Part shown: positions 1 through 7,291 of the stretch, in pieces
How positions within the stretch are numbered: position 1 is the first letter of the stretch
Layout: every line of letters begins with the position of its first letter
Source: Hyphomicrobiales bacterium
Lineage (GTDB): Bacteria; Pseudomonadota; Alphaproteobacteria; Rhizobiales; Rhizobiaceae
Length of the DNA stretch: 64,000 bases
Direction of reading: 5' to 3'
NCBI GenBank assembly: GCA_900471925.1
Contig: UCGV01000026.1
Span: 1-64,000 of the forward strand
Program-made: the position numbers and the translations under genes
The notes under the pieces: generated by a model
What the model was told of the DNA's origin: nothing
Database searches by the model: none
What the model saw: only the letters and a program-made list of their open reading frames with translations

Positions 1-11
1 GAACAGACAAT

Positions 12-143
12 TCCTGTGCCAGTCACAGAAATCCAGGCGGACCAAGTCCTTGAGCCAAAAGGACTCTTCCCTCGGTGAGATGAGAGTCATTCGCCGCGCG
101 GACGCGCAGCGGCTGGATCCCTGTGACAAGCACAGGGATGAGG
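12..143. repeat. REP-like inverted pair
   Basis: Bases 12-37 and 113-143 are imperfect reverse complements; both contain the CTGGATnnCTGTGAC / CACAGG arms. Together they can form a long stem-loop. No coding signal is seen in 1-269 apart from this element and an AT-richer stretch at 215-240. Confidence 0.5.
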
Positions 144-269
144 GAGCATGGGTGGGCCTCGTAGAACACCTGCCCGTCTCGCCCTTGACGCCCTCTTCAT
201 CGAAGAATAGACCAAAATGGTAAATTATAAACCGATTCGGTCGGATCGATGCTGCCCCAGGAAATCAGC

Positions 270-935
270 ATGCCTCTACCGCCCCTCCAGCTCTCACCCA
301 AGGCCCCGCGAATGAACCCACACCAAGGCCCCCTCGCACTCATCAAGCGGCACCGAACAGCCTTCATCCGCCTCAACGCTGCCTTCTACGGCCTCATGGC
401 GCTCAGCACGGCCATCACCACGCTCGCCCCTGACATCCAGCTCTATTTCAAGGAGGGCATCGACCAGGCCTATATGCGGCCGGGCATTCTCAAGACGGTT
501 GCCGATGCCTATGGCAGCCGCAATCTCGTCATGGCGATCGGCCTGACCTTCCTCGTCAATCTTGCCGTTGCCGCGTTCATGACGACGCTGCCCTCGCTTC
601 TCATCCCCTTCATCGGCATTATGGCCGTGCTGCACCGGGCGCTGCTCTGGGGCATCATGTTCGCACCGATCGGCGCCTACCAGCCGATGTGGCTCCCGCA
701 TGCGCTGACACTTGCGATCGAGGGCCAGGCCTATGTGCTTGCAGCCTTCGCCGCCTGGGTGCAGGGCCGGATCTTCCTGCGGCTCGACCACGGCCGCATG
801 CGCACCCGTTTCGAAGCCTGGAAGGCCGGGTTCGCCGCCACTGTGAAATTCTACCCGCTGATCCTGCTCACCCTCATCATCGGCGCCGTCTACGAGGTTT
901 TCGAGGCGATCTACCTCATCCCGCGCCTGCGCTAG
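270..935 (+). CDS. polytopic inner-membrane protein, possibly SpoIIM-like
   Basis: A 221-residue protein with about five hydrophobic segments. A basic, proline-rich N-terminus is followed by a first membrane segment near residue 45. Two long hydrophobic stretches lie around residues 90-140, a segment containing LPHALTLAIEGQ lies near 155-175, and a last one sits at the C-terminus. The PHxLxLxIEG pattern within a multi-TM protein recalls the SpoIIM/DUF95 superfamily, but this is only a weak resemblance. ATG 270 is preferred over ATG 249 because CAGGAAATCAGC precedes it with a good spacing. Function is unknown. It stands alone, with the lipoprotein gene 76 bases downstream on the same strand. 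Confidence 0.75.
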   Translation: MPLPPLQLSPKAPRMNPHQGPLALIKRHRTAFIRLNAAFYGLMALSTAITTLAPDIQLYFKEGIDQAYMRPGILKTVADAYGSRNLVMAIGLTFLVNLAVAAFMTTLPSLLIPFIGIMAVLHRALLWGIMFAPIGAYQPMWLPHALTLAIEGQAYVLAAFAAWVQGRIFLRLDHGRMRTRFEAWKAGFAATVKFYPLILLTLIIGAVYEVFEAIYLIPRLR

Positions 936-1011
936 CCAAACCCCGCCAACCCGCCGTCACGATGTGCATCTCCCTGCGCAAGCGATGACGCACGCCTGAA
1001 AGGAATTGCAA

Positions 1012-1314
1012 ATGCACCTGAAAACTGCCCTCGTCCTCACGCTTGCCGCTGCGCTCTCGGCTGGCTGCCAGTCCAGCTCGGACTCCATGAACGAAGCCTA
1101 TGTCACCTGCGCCAATAGCGGCATGCCGCCGGGCAGCTGGCAGCACGAGCGCTGCACTCGCAATATCTATGCCGAAAACCGCCGCAAGGCCGATCAGGCG
1201 GCTGCAGCCGTCGCCGTTGGCGTTGCCGCCACCGCAGTCGGCGCCTATGCGATTTCGGCGGCGAACAAGGATAGGGACCACCGGGATTACCGCCGGCCGC
1301 AACGCCACTGGTAA
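1012..1314 (+). CDS. small lipoprotein with glycine/alanine-zipper tail
   Basis: A 100-residue protein. It opens with a signal peptide and lipobox (LSAGC, Cys about residue 19), so it should be lipid-anchored at the outer or inner membrane. Two further cysteines (C33, C46) could form a disulfide in the periplasm. An Ala/Val/Gly-rich helix (about residues 62-83) resembles glycine-zipper segments, and the tail is basic and Arg/His-rich. ATG 1012 is chosen over TTG 1006 because of the AAAGG at 999-1003. No precise function can be assigned. Confidence 0.75.
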   Translation: MHLKTALVLTLAAALSAGCQSSSDSMNEAYVTCANSGMPPGSWQHERCTRNIYAENRRKADQAAAAVAVGVAATAVGAYAISAANKDRDHRDYRRPQRHW

Positions 1315-1384
1315 GGCGCGATTAATAAGGCACCGCTTCGGCAGAGGGCGCCCCGCCGGCCGGTGGGGAACCCTTCTTCAGGGC

Positions 1385-1957
1385 CTACTTGCTCCCGTTG
1401 CCCTTCGGCCCATGCCCGAGCGCATCCATCGCCGCCGCAATGATCGGCCCGCGCCACTCTTTCGTCAGCTTGGAGCGCACGGCAATGCCGGCGGTGATAC
1501 CGAGGCCGGAAAAGGCGCTGGTGATTCGCACCAGCCGCTCCATCTCCAAGCTTGCCAGATCGATGCCGAGCGCCTCATACATCAGGAAGCCGATCTCGTT
1601 CAGCACATCGTCATCAGGATCAGGATTGAGCGCGATCCTGTCGCCGAAAGCGGAAATGCCCGGCCGCTCGAAGGCGAGATCGACGGCAGCACTGACCACT
1701 GCCCGGTCGCGCTCGATGCCGACAGGGATCGCCCTGACAGCTTCGAGCATCGCTTCAACATGTTCCCGCAAGGCATTGATAACGGCATCATAAACCGCCT
1801 GCTTGCTCGGGAAATGATGCAGCAGCCCCGCCTTTGAATATCCCACCGCATCGGCAATCTGCTGCAGCGAGGCATGGGCAAAGCCATGCTGCGCAAAAAG
1901 GGCGGCCGCCCGGTCTACGATCCCGGCATCGATTTCGGCTTTGGTCGGTCTGAGCAT
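1385..1957 (-). CDS. TetR family transcriptional regulator
   Basis: A 190-residue one-component repressor. The N-terminal TetR DNA-binding domain (about residues 8-55) shows the typical FAQHGFAHASLQQIADAVGYSKAGLLHHFPSKQ pattern as separate conserved blocks: ALFAQHGF, IADAVGYSKAGLLHHF and SKQAVYDAV. The remaining helical part would form the ligand-binding and dimer domain. The family binds small palindromic operators, often next to its own gene. The nearest upstream gene is more than 100 bases away on the same strand, so the regulated target is not obvious here. Ligand unknown. Confidence 0.88.
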   Translation of the reverse strand: MLRPTKAEIDAGIVDRAAALFAQHGFAHASLQQIADAVGYSKAGLLHHFPSKQAVYDAVINALREHVEAMLEAVRAIPVGIERDRAVVSAAVDLAFERPGISAFGDRIALNPDPDDDVLNEIGFLMYEALGIDLASLEMERLVRITSAFSGLGITAGIAVRSKLTKEWRGPIIAAAMDALGHGPKGNGSK

Positions 1958-2068
1958 GGCGGATGTTTTATTGTTGTCTTGCGCGGAATTGCTTTGGCTC
2001 CGCTATAAGGGATGAGCGTGCCTTTGTCTGGTCCGGTCTTCTGCAGCCCGGGTAAAATTTGCGGAAGA

Positions 2069-2566
2069 TCAGTCTCTGAAGAGAACGGATGCAGAAAATC
2101 CTGCGACCACTCCGCTCCCGAGCATGAAGAGAAGAGAAGTGTTATCGGCCGGAACGCCGCCAAAGCCACAGACGATGCACCCCCATGACGATATCGCCAG
2201 CAATTGTACGAATGCCTTCCGCGAGGTGCGATTTGTTATCTCGATACCGCCGGGCTTTTCCGGCGGGTGGAATCTGAAGCGAAATTTGCGCGCTGAAAAG
2301 ATGGCCGCCACGATGATCATTGCGAACCACCCCCGCCCGCGTGCGAGGTAGTCTGTCGGTTGCTCGGGTGCGGTGTAAAGTTCGATCAGCCAAAGACCCA
2401 GAACAAAAGACGCAAGAACGAAGGTTGCGCTGGCCAGCGCCCAGAAAAACGTCATGAGCGAGTATTCAAATCCCCGCGGCAGATAGATGCTCAGATGCTT
2501 GGCTGCATACCACGCAGCCACGACTGCAAGGACGACGGCGACAGGAAATCCCAGATCAACGGCCAT
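2069..2566 (-). CDS. four-TM membrane protein, paralogue A of a local family
   Basis: A 165-residue membrane protein with four predicted segments (about residues 5-25, 38-62, 82-98, 118-160). It shares with its upstream neighbours a DLGF-type start, AAW-x10-LP(R/K)G after the first segment, and an (R/W)F(Y/H)PPE motif on a cytoplasmic loop. The start overlaps the end of the broken upstream paralogue by 11 bases, which suggests translational coupling in the ancestral operon. Function unknown. It belongs to a five-member family expansion at 2.0-4.75 kb. Confidence 0.7.
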   Translation of the reverse strand: MAVDLGFPVAVVLAVVAAWYAAKHLSIYLPRGFEYSLMTFFWALASATFVLASFVLGLWLIELYTAPEQPTDYLARGRGWFAMIIVAAIFSARKFRFRFHPPEKPGGIEITNRTSRKAFVQLLAISSWGCIVCGFGGVPADNTSLLFMLGSGVVAGFSASVLFRD

Positions 2567-3091
2567 TCATATCAGGCCTTCGTCTTAAGATTCGCGCCAG
2601 GAAAAGGTCGTCTATGCAGAGACCCGCAGCAGCCCCGGCCATGAGGATGAAAGCAACAGGGAGCCGGTCAAATCGAGGCTCGCCCGCAGCAAAAATGAAG
2701 CAGAACACAATCCCGAGAATCAAGGCAATCCACCTATCCGGCAGCTTTTCGGCTGCTTCATCATCGGGTTCGGGCTCCATCGGCGGATAGAACCAGCGCC
2801 GAAATCCTGCCGTCGAAACAACGACCACATTCATGATCAACCCGGACCACCCCACCCCGCGCTGCAGATAATCCACTTGTCCGGCGTGCATGGGGCCAGA
2901 AGCCAGATCCGTCTGCCAGAGGCATATGACGCAGGGCACATAGACAAGCATCACCCCGATCAGCACGCAGAAAAAGGCGAGCAGCGAATAGAGCCACCCC
3001 TTCGGCAATATCCGCCCCCATATCGTGCGCCCAGCCACGCCGCCATGAAAGCGGGCATGAGGGCGGAAGAGAAGCCGAGATCAGATGTCAT
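2556..3091 (-). pseudogene. frameshifted paralogue B of the local membrane protein family
   Basis: From GTG 3038 the downstream frame gives 160 residues with no first membrane segment. An ATG at 3091, preceded by AGGAG, opens another frame reading TSDLGF...AAWLGARY. This is the missing N-terminus as judged from paralogue A (VDLGF...AAWYAAKH) and paralogue C (AAWLGAMHW). Restoring one base in the C5 run at 3015-3019 joins both halves. It also gives exactly ten residues between AAW and LPKG, as in A and C. The gene is therefore probably inactivated by a one-base deletion, unless it is a sequencing error or the GTG start is used. Confidence 0.65.
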
Positions 3092-3160
3092 TGGCTCCTG
3101 GCTAACTTGTGTCGATGATCACGAGAGCGAGTACACCAGCCACGCCCTGAAAGCTCGCAT

Positions 3161-3763
3161 CTAGCCATTGATATGGCTAAGCGCACCCAGATAGCTGAAC
3201 CCTGTCGCCGCGAGGCAGACGAAGGTTCCGGCCATCAGGCCCGCATGCGCATCACGGTCTGCGCCCTTGAGGTCGCGAATGATGAAGAATGCAGCCAACG
3301 AAAACAGCAGGATCGCAAGTGCGGTTCCGATGAAGGAGCCGGCCGCCACACGATCCGGCGCATATGCGGTGAGCGTCACACTGATCAGGATGGTGCCGAG
3401 AATGGCGAGAACGACCAGGAGCAAGATGCTGCTTCTCAGCCCGGCCGCCATCCGCACCGCCCTCGAAACGCCTTCCGGCGGATAGAACCTGTGCCGATAG
3501 CGATAGGTTGCGACAGCGGCAACAAGAGCCACGAGCACGACTGCATTGATCCCGACCGAAAGATAGGCGACGAACGGCATGTGAGACTGTGTCGGATCCA
3601 TCAGCCACAGGCATAGCGCCATGAATAGATAGGCGAAGGGAGCGCCGATCAGCGCATAGATGAACACGCGCCAAGGCTGACGGCTACCCTCTGGCAGCAT
3701 CAGGCTCCAATGCATGGCGCCCAGCCATGCCGCAATCAGCGCAACCCACACAGCAACAAGCAT
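3161..3763 (-). CDS. five-to-six-TM membrane protein, paralogue C
   Basis: A 200-residue membrane protein. Its N-terminal two-thirds match paralogues A and B (AAWLGAMHW, LPEG, RYRHRFYPPEG). Its C-terminal third (HAGLMAGTF...YLGALSHI) matches the small paralogues D and E (FAGV...YVGELSHI / YLGDLKHL). It is thus a bridge linking two subfamilies. ATG 3763 is preceded by GGGAGGA at seven bases; a longer reading to 3904 has no such signal. Function unknown. Confidence 0.75.
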   Translation of the reverse strand: MLVAVWVALIAAWLGAMHWSLMLPEGSRQPWRVFIYALIGAPFAYLFMALCLWLMDPTQSHMPFVAYLSVGINAVVLVALVAAVATYRYRHRFYPPEGVSRAVRMAAGLRSSILLLVVLAILGTILISVTLTAYAPDRVAAGSFIGTALAILLFSLAAFFIIRDLKGADRDAHAGLMAGTFVCLAATGFSYLGALSHING

Positions 3764-3897
3764 GGATAAATCCTCCCAATTTATAATAGAATCGACTCGC
3801 CCCGGCCACCTCGCTCCCGATCGAGGTAAACCACTGAGATAATGCCAGATTTGACACAGTTGGCCGAGACGACGCCGGCAGAACACCGGCGCTCGAA

Positions 3898-3931
3898 ATA
3901 TCATTATTCAATCTCTGGCTGAAAATCCAGA
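3898..3931 (+). repeat. short decayed copy of the 5' end of the 813-aa gene
   Basis: Bases CATTATTCAATC then GAAAATCCAG recur at 4892-4920 inside the large phage-like gene (encoding IIQS..ENPD). Here they are out of any long gene and encode IIQSLAENPD before stopping. Both copies sit beyond a CTCCC(g)nAATTTATAA box upstream of a minus-strand paralogue, so this looks like the remnant of a duplicated block. Confidence 0.4.
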
Positions 3932-4021
3932 TAGGCCGCGAACAAAGCCGCTCGGTGATGGAGCGACTGAACGCTACCGTTCCAACCCGTTGATCCAGGT
4001 GAGCCAGCGAGCCCAGAACAA

Positions 4022-4366
4022 TCAGTGACTGATATGGCTGAGTTCGCCGACATAGGCGAGATAGGCCCCCATGAGCATAAACAGCAGGCCGGTGAAGACT
4101 CCCGCGAAAGGATCGCCGCTGCGTCGTCTCACGAGCCGAACGATGAAGAAGAAAAGCAGCCCGATCAGAAGAAGGGTAATCGCACCGCCGATGTTCTGAC
4201 CGATGAACCTGCTCACAGCACCCGGATAATTCTCCGCATGCTTGCCCAGGGCGAGAAGCATGACCATACGGCAAACGCCTGCAGCTGCTGCCAGAATGGC
4301 AATGCTCTTCCACACACCGCCCTTGGTGCCCGTAGACACCTCCACCGCTTCGGCCTCATGCGCCAT
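4022..4366 (-). CDS. small membrane protein, paralogue D
   Basis: A 114-residue protein with three hydrophobic segments (about residues 18-42, 58-80, 88-106) and a conserved cytosolic RRxSGDPFAGV loop. The C-terminus YVGELSHISH matches paralogue C; the N-terminus MAHEAEAVEVSTGTKGG matches paralogue E (MADGADMREASAGGKGG). ATG 4366 follows GAGGAGAGATCG. It lies 35 bases downstream of paralogue E and is probably cotranscribed with it. Function unknown. Confidence 0.75.
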   Translation of the reverse strand: MAHEAEAVEVSTGTKGGVWKSIAILAAAAGVCRMVMLLALGKHAENYPGAVSRFIGQNIGGAITLLLIGLLFFFIVRLVRRRSGDPFAGVFTGLLFMLMGAYLAYVGELSHISH

Positions 4367-4401
4367 CGATCTCTCCTCTTCAGGCCGGCCGGCACTTGCC
4401 G

Positions 4402-4746
4402 TTATCGAAAATCGTTCAGATGCTTGAGATCACCGAGATAACCAAGGCCCGAAAGCGCGAGCACCACGATCAGGCCGATCAATACGCCGGCAAAGCGGTC
4501 GCCGCTGTTGCGCCTGATAAAACGAACGATGAAGAAAACGATCAGGCCGACGACGAACGACGGCAGAGCACCGCCGAAGACCTCGCCGAAAAGCCGTGCC
4601 CCCTCCGCCGGCGGATAAGCCGTCGCCGCAGCGATACGGCGCACCACGATACAGACCAGCGCCACCGCCGCCAGGATGCCGATTCCTGCTCCCATACCAC
4701 CCTTACCACCGGCCGAAGCCTCACGCATATCAGCCCCATCTGCCAT
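4402..4746 (-). CDS. small membrane protein, paralogue E
   Basis: A 114-residue protein similar to D over its whole length, with a Gly-rich N-terminus, three hydrophobic segments, an RRNSGDRFAGV loop and a YLGDLKHL end. ATG 4746 is preferred over the ATG two codons earlier because GGGAGGG would sit directly on the earlier codon but seven bases from this one. It diverges from the large phage-like gene at 4821 across a 74-base region holding an AATTTATAA box also seen upstream of paralogue C. Function unknown. Confidence 0.75.
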   Translation of the reverse strand: MADGADMREASAGGKGGMGAGIGILAAVALVCIVVRRIAAATAYPPAEGARLFGEVFGGALPSFVVGLIVFFIVRFIRRNSGDRFAGVLIGLIVVLALSGLGYLGDLKHLNDFR

Positions 4747-4820
4747 CGGCATCCCTCCCGTAATTTATAAAACAACCCTTGCGCACCTACCCCTGTCTCT
4801 CGGCCGAACGGGAGACAGAC

Positions 4821-7262
4821 ATGGATAATGTGCAGGACAATAACGCCTTGTCGCGAAAGCGGGACCAGCAGGCCGCCGCCACCGCAAGCAGCATTATTCA
4901 ATCCTCGGATGAAAATCCAGACAAGGTTGCGGATAGCCTTAATTTCGCGCGTGAGTATGGCCGGGTCACGGGAAATCCGGTTCCGACCTTTCAGATGGTC
5001 AAGGAAAATCGTGAAACGCTTCAGCGTGTTATGGACGAGGCGCGCAACAGGCCGCTGCTCTCCAACGCAAGGAAGACGGCGACTTGGTACGCCGAAAATC
5101 CCACGGCCGCACTTCTGGCGAAGGATGATGTTTACAACCTCTGTTCCTTCGAGGAGATGGCCCAACGGTTTGGCCAGATACCAAAGGCTTTCGGTGACAT
5201 AGGGCTTCCAGCAAAGGACCCGGCCGCCACATCTACAAACCCCGAAGCTTCACCGCCCGAAAGCCCGGCCGCACTGCACCCACCGGCTCTGAATGCCGGT
5301 GCGACAGACGACCAAGCCGTCAATCCACCACCACAAGATACCGGCACGAATCCACAGCCCACATCTTCGCCGGTCGATTCAACTGGTTCGAATGCTCCGT
5401 CTCCTGATCCACTGGAACAATCGATCCCGCCCTCAGCGCGCCCTGCGGGTCCAGTCGAAGAGAATGCTGCATCCGATGCGCCGCCAACCGCGGCACCTCC
5501 GAGCTCCACCGCGCCGATTGCAGAAAACACTCTCCCCGCCGCCGAAGATAGTCTCAGCGAAGACGACAGGAAAAAAGAAGAACTCATTGCTGAGATCCGT
5601 AACGCAAGGAATCTGTCTCCCGAACAGTACGAGGTGCTCAAAGAAAAAGTCCGGACGCAGCCTTGGTTCGACGCAGGCACTGCCACGCTGTACTTGGAGG
5701 GAATCTATGAGGGAAGGGTTACAGGGGATGAGATCAACGACACCAATGCGCAGCTTCGTTCGCAATACAGCAAGGTAACAACCGAGAGCGGGATCCAAAA
5801 TATCAAGGAGGCCGGCAAGGGCACGATCACCGGTATCGTTGTAGGCGGAGGCCAAATAATGGAGGGCACGGGTCAACTGCTCAACACCCGCCCCGCCGAA
5901 GAGAAAAAGGCACTCATAAACGAAATCGCCAGGGCAGGTTTGCTAACCCCTGACGAAGTCGACAAGCTGCGATTGAAAATCGATCAGCAAGGCATCCTTC
6001 CGCGCGACCTTGCCCAGAGAGCAATGTCCGAAGTGCTGGCAGGGGATCTGACGCCCGAAGATGTCGAGCATAGATTCGAGCCACTGTTGAAAGAGATTTC
6101 CGAAAACTTGCAGCACGGAGGCGAGCGCGTCGCCGACTATGGTGAGACCATGCTGCCGGCAGCGCCTGGATACGAAAACAGTTACGGCCGGCAGAGCGGG
6201 GAAACCCTCGGCCAGGGACTAATTGCGGCTGGGACGACACTTGCTCTCGGCCCCTCAAGCATTGCGGGCATCATAGGCGGGCTTGCTGTGGAATCGTTGC
6301 GAGCGGCTGGAGGAGGAGCCTCAGCCGCCAGAAAAGCAAACCTACCTGAAGACAAGCAAACCTTGGCGGCTATGCTCTACGCCCCGACCGCGCTCGCCGA
6401 TCTGATCCCCTTCGGAAGGGGCGCATCGTTAGTACTAAAGCGCCTTCCGATAGGCGTCATCGCTCAACAGTTGGGCAAAACAATCTTTAAGGATGGCGCG
6501 GCACAGGCAGCTCAGCTCGTTGCCCAGAACACCATCGAACACTTTCTCATCGACCCCAACCAGGAGATTCTCGAGAAGTTCAAGGACACGTTCATCGCTG
6601 GTGGCTTTGCCGGTGTGGGCAAAGAGTTCCTGATGAATGTCGGCGAGAAACTGCTTCTACGCAAACGTGGTTCCATACACATTTCCGCATCGAAACAGGA
6701 ATCTGCCGTTCAGTCCCGCCAGCAATTTGAGGAAATGGCGACAAACGCGGAATCGTCGAATTTACGCGCGCGTGCCCCTCAGGAGCATCAACAACATACC
6801 GCCGAAGTGCTGAAAGGCACCGATGCCGAACATGGCCACGCATCGCCCGAGGCTATCGAGGAGTATATGGAATCGACCGGCAAAGATCCCTCTGGACAGG
6901 TCGGCACCCATGCGATGCAGGTAGCAAAGGATACCGGTAGCGACCTCAAATTCCCGATAGCCGGCTACCTCGCCCATTCTTCCGCTTCCAAGGCAGACAC
7001 AAACTTCAGAGACAGCATGCGCTTCGGCCCCGATGCGCTCAACTATTCTGAAGCCCTTGCCTCGCATATGGGCACGCCCTCGCGCTTCACCACTCCGAAG
7101 ATCAAACCCAGCGAACCTGAATTTCTAGGCTACGCAAAGGTTGGCGACGACGGGACCTTGGAATTCCCCTGGGAGGTGCCACCACCGCGCGATCCGAATT
7201 CCGGAAACACGAAGCGTCACCCCGATGGACTGAGCATCGACAGCTCCCAAGAACAGCCCTGA
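4821..7262 (+). CDS. large phage virion-associated protein, N-terminal partner
   Basis: An 813-residue protein of phage-ejection type. Near residues 75-100 it has ATWYAENPTAALLAKDDV, a motif seen near the start of large internal virion proteins and phage polyvalent proteins. A Pro/Ser/Thr-rich linker follows (about 125-245), then helical repeats (about 250-440) and a Gly/Ala-rich hydrophobic stretch (about 465-570) suited to membrane insertion. The C-terminal block has SPEAIEEYMESTGKDPSGQ and LKFPIAGYLAH, like the segment before the peptidase-like part of phage polyproteins. ATG 4821 follows GGGAGACAGAC. The next gene starts 29 bases on and continues the same architecture, so the two look like one split giant virion gene. 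No capsid or portal gene is nearby. Confidence 0.6.
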   Translation: MDNVQDNNALSRKRDQQAAATASSIIQSSDENPDKVADSLNFAREYGRVTGNPVPTFQMVKENRETLQRVMDEARNRPLLSNARKTATWYAENPTAALLAKDDVYNLCSFEEMAQRFGQIPKAFGDIGLPAKDPAATSTNPEASPPESPAALHPPALNAGATDDQAVNPPPQDTGTNPQPTSSPVDSTGSNAPSPDPLEQSIPPSARPAGPVEENAASDAPPTAAPPSSTAPIAENTLPAAEDSLSEDDRKKEELIAEIRNARNLSPEQYEVLKEKVRTQPWFDAGTATLYLEGIYEGRVTGDEINDTNAQLRSQYSKVTTESGIQNIKEAGKGTITGIVVGGGQIMEGTGQLLNTRPAEEKKALINEIARAGLLTPDEVDKLRLKIDQQGILPRDLAQRAMSEVLAGDLTPEDVEHRFEPLLKEISENLQHGGERVADYGETMLPAAPGYENSYGRQSGETLGQGLIAAGTTLALGPSSIAGIIGGLAVESLRAAGGGASAARKANLPEDKQTLAAMLYAPTALADLIPFGRGASLVLKRLPIGVIAQQLGKTIFKDGAAQAAQLVAQNTIEHFLIDPNQEILEKFKDTFIAGGFAGVGKEFLMNVGEKLLLRKRGSIHISASKQESAVQSRQQFEEMATNAESSNLRARAPQEHQQHTAEVLKGTDAEHGHASPEAIEEYMESTGKDPSGQVGTHAMQVAKDTGSDLKFPIAGYLAHSSASKADTNFRDSMRFGPDALNYSEALASHMGTPSRFTTPKIKPSEPEFLGYAKVGDDGTLEFPWEVPPPRDPNSGNTKRHPDGLSIDSSQEQP

Positions 7263-7291
7263 CTGCCAGCCGATCTGCCAAGAGGATTCCG

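Noticed and set aside
4542..5165. Long minus-strand frame opposite the start of the large phage-like gene
   Set aside because: It overlaps paralogue E and the large gene, has no family motifs, and its third-position composition mirrors the real genes.
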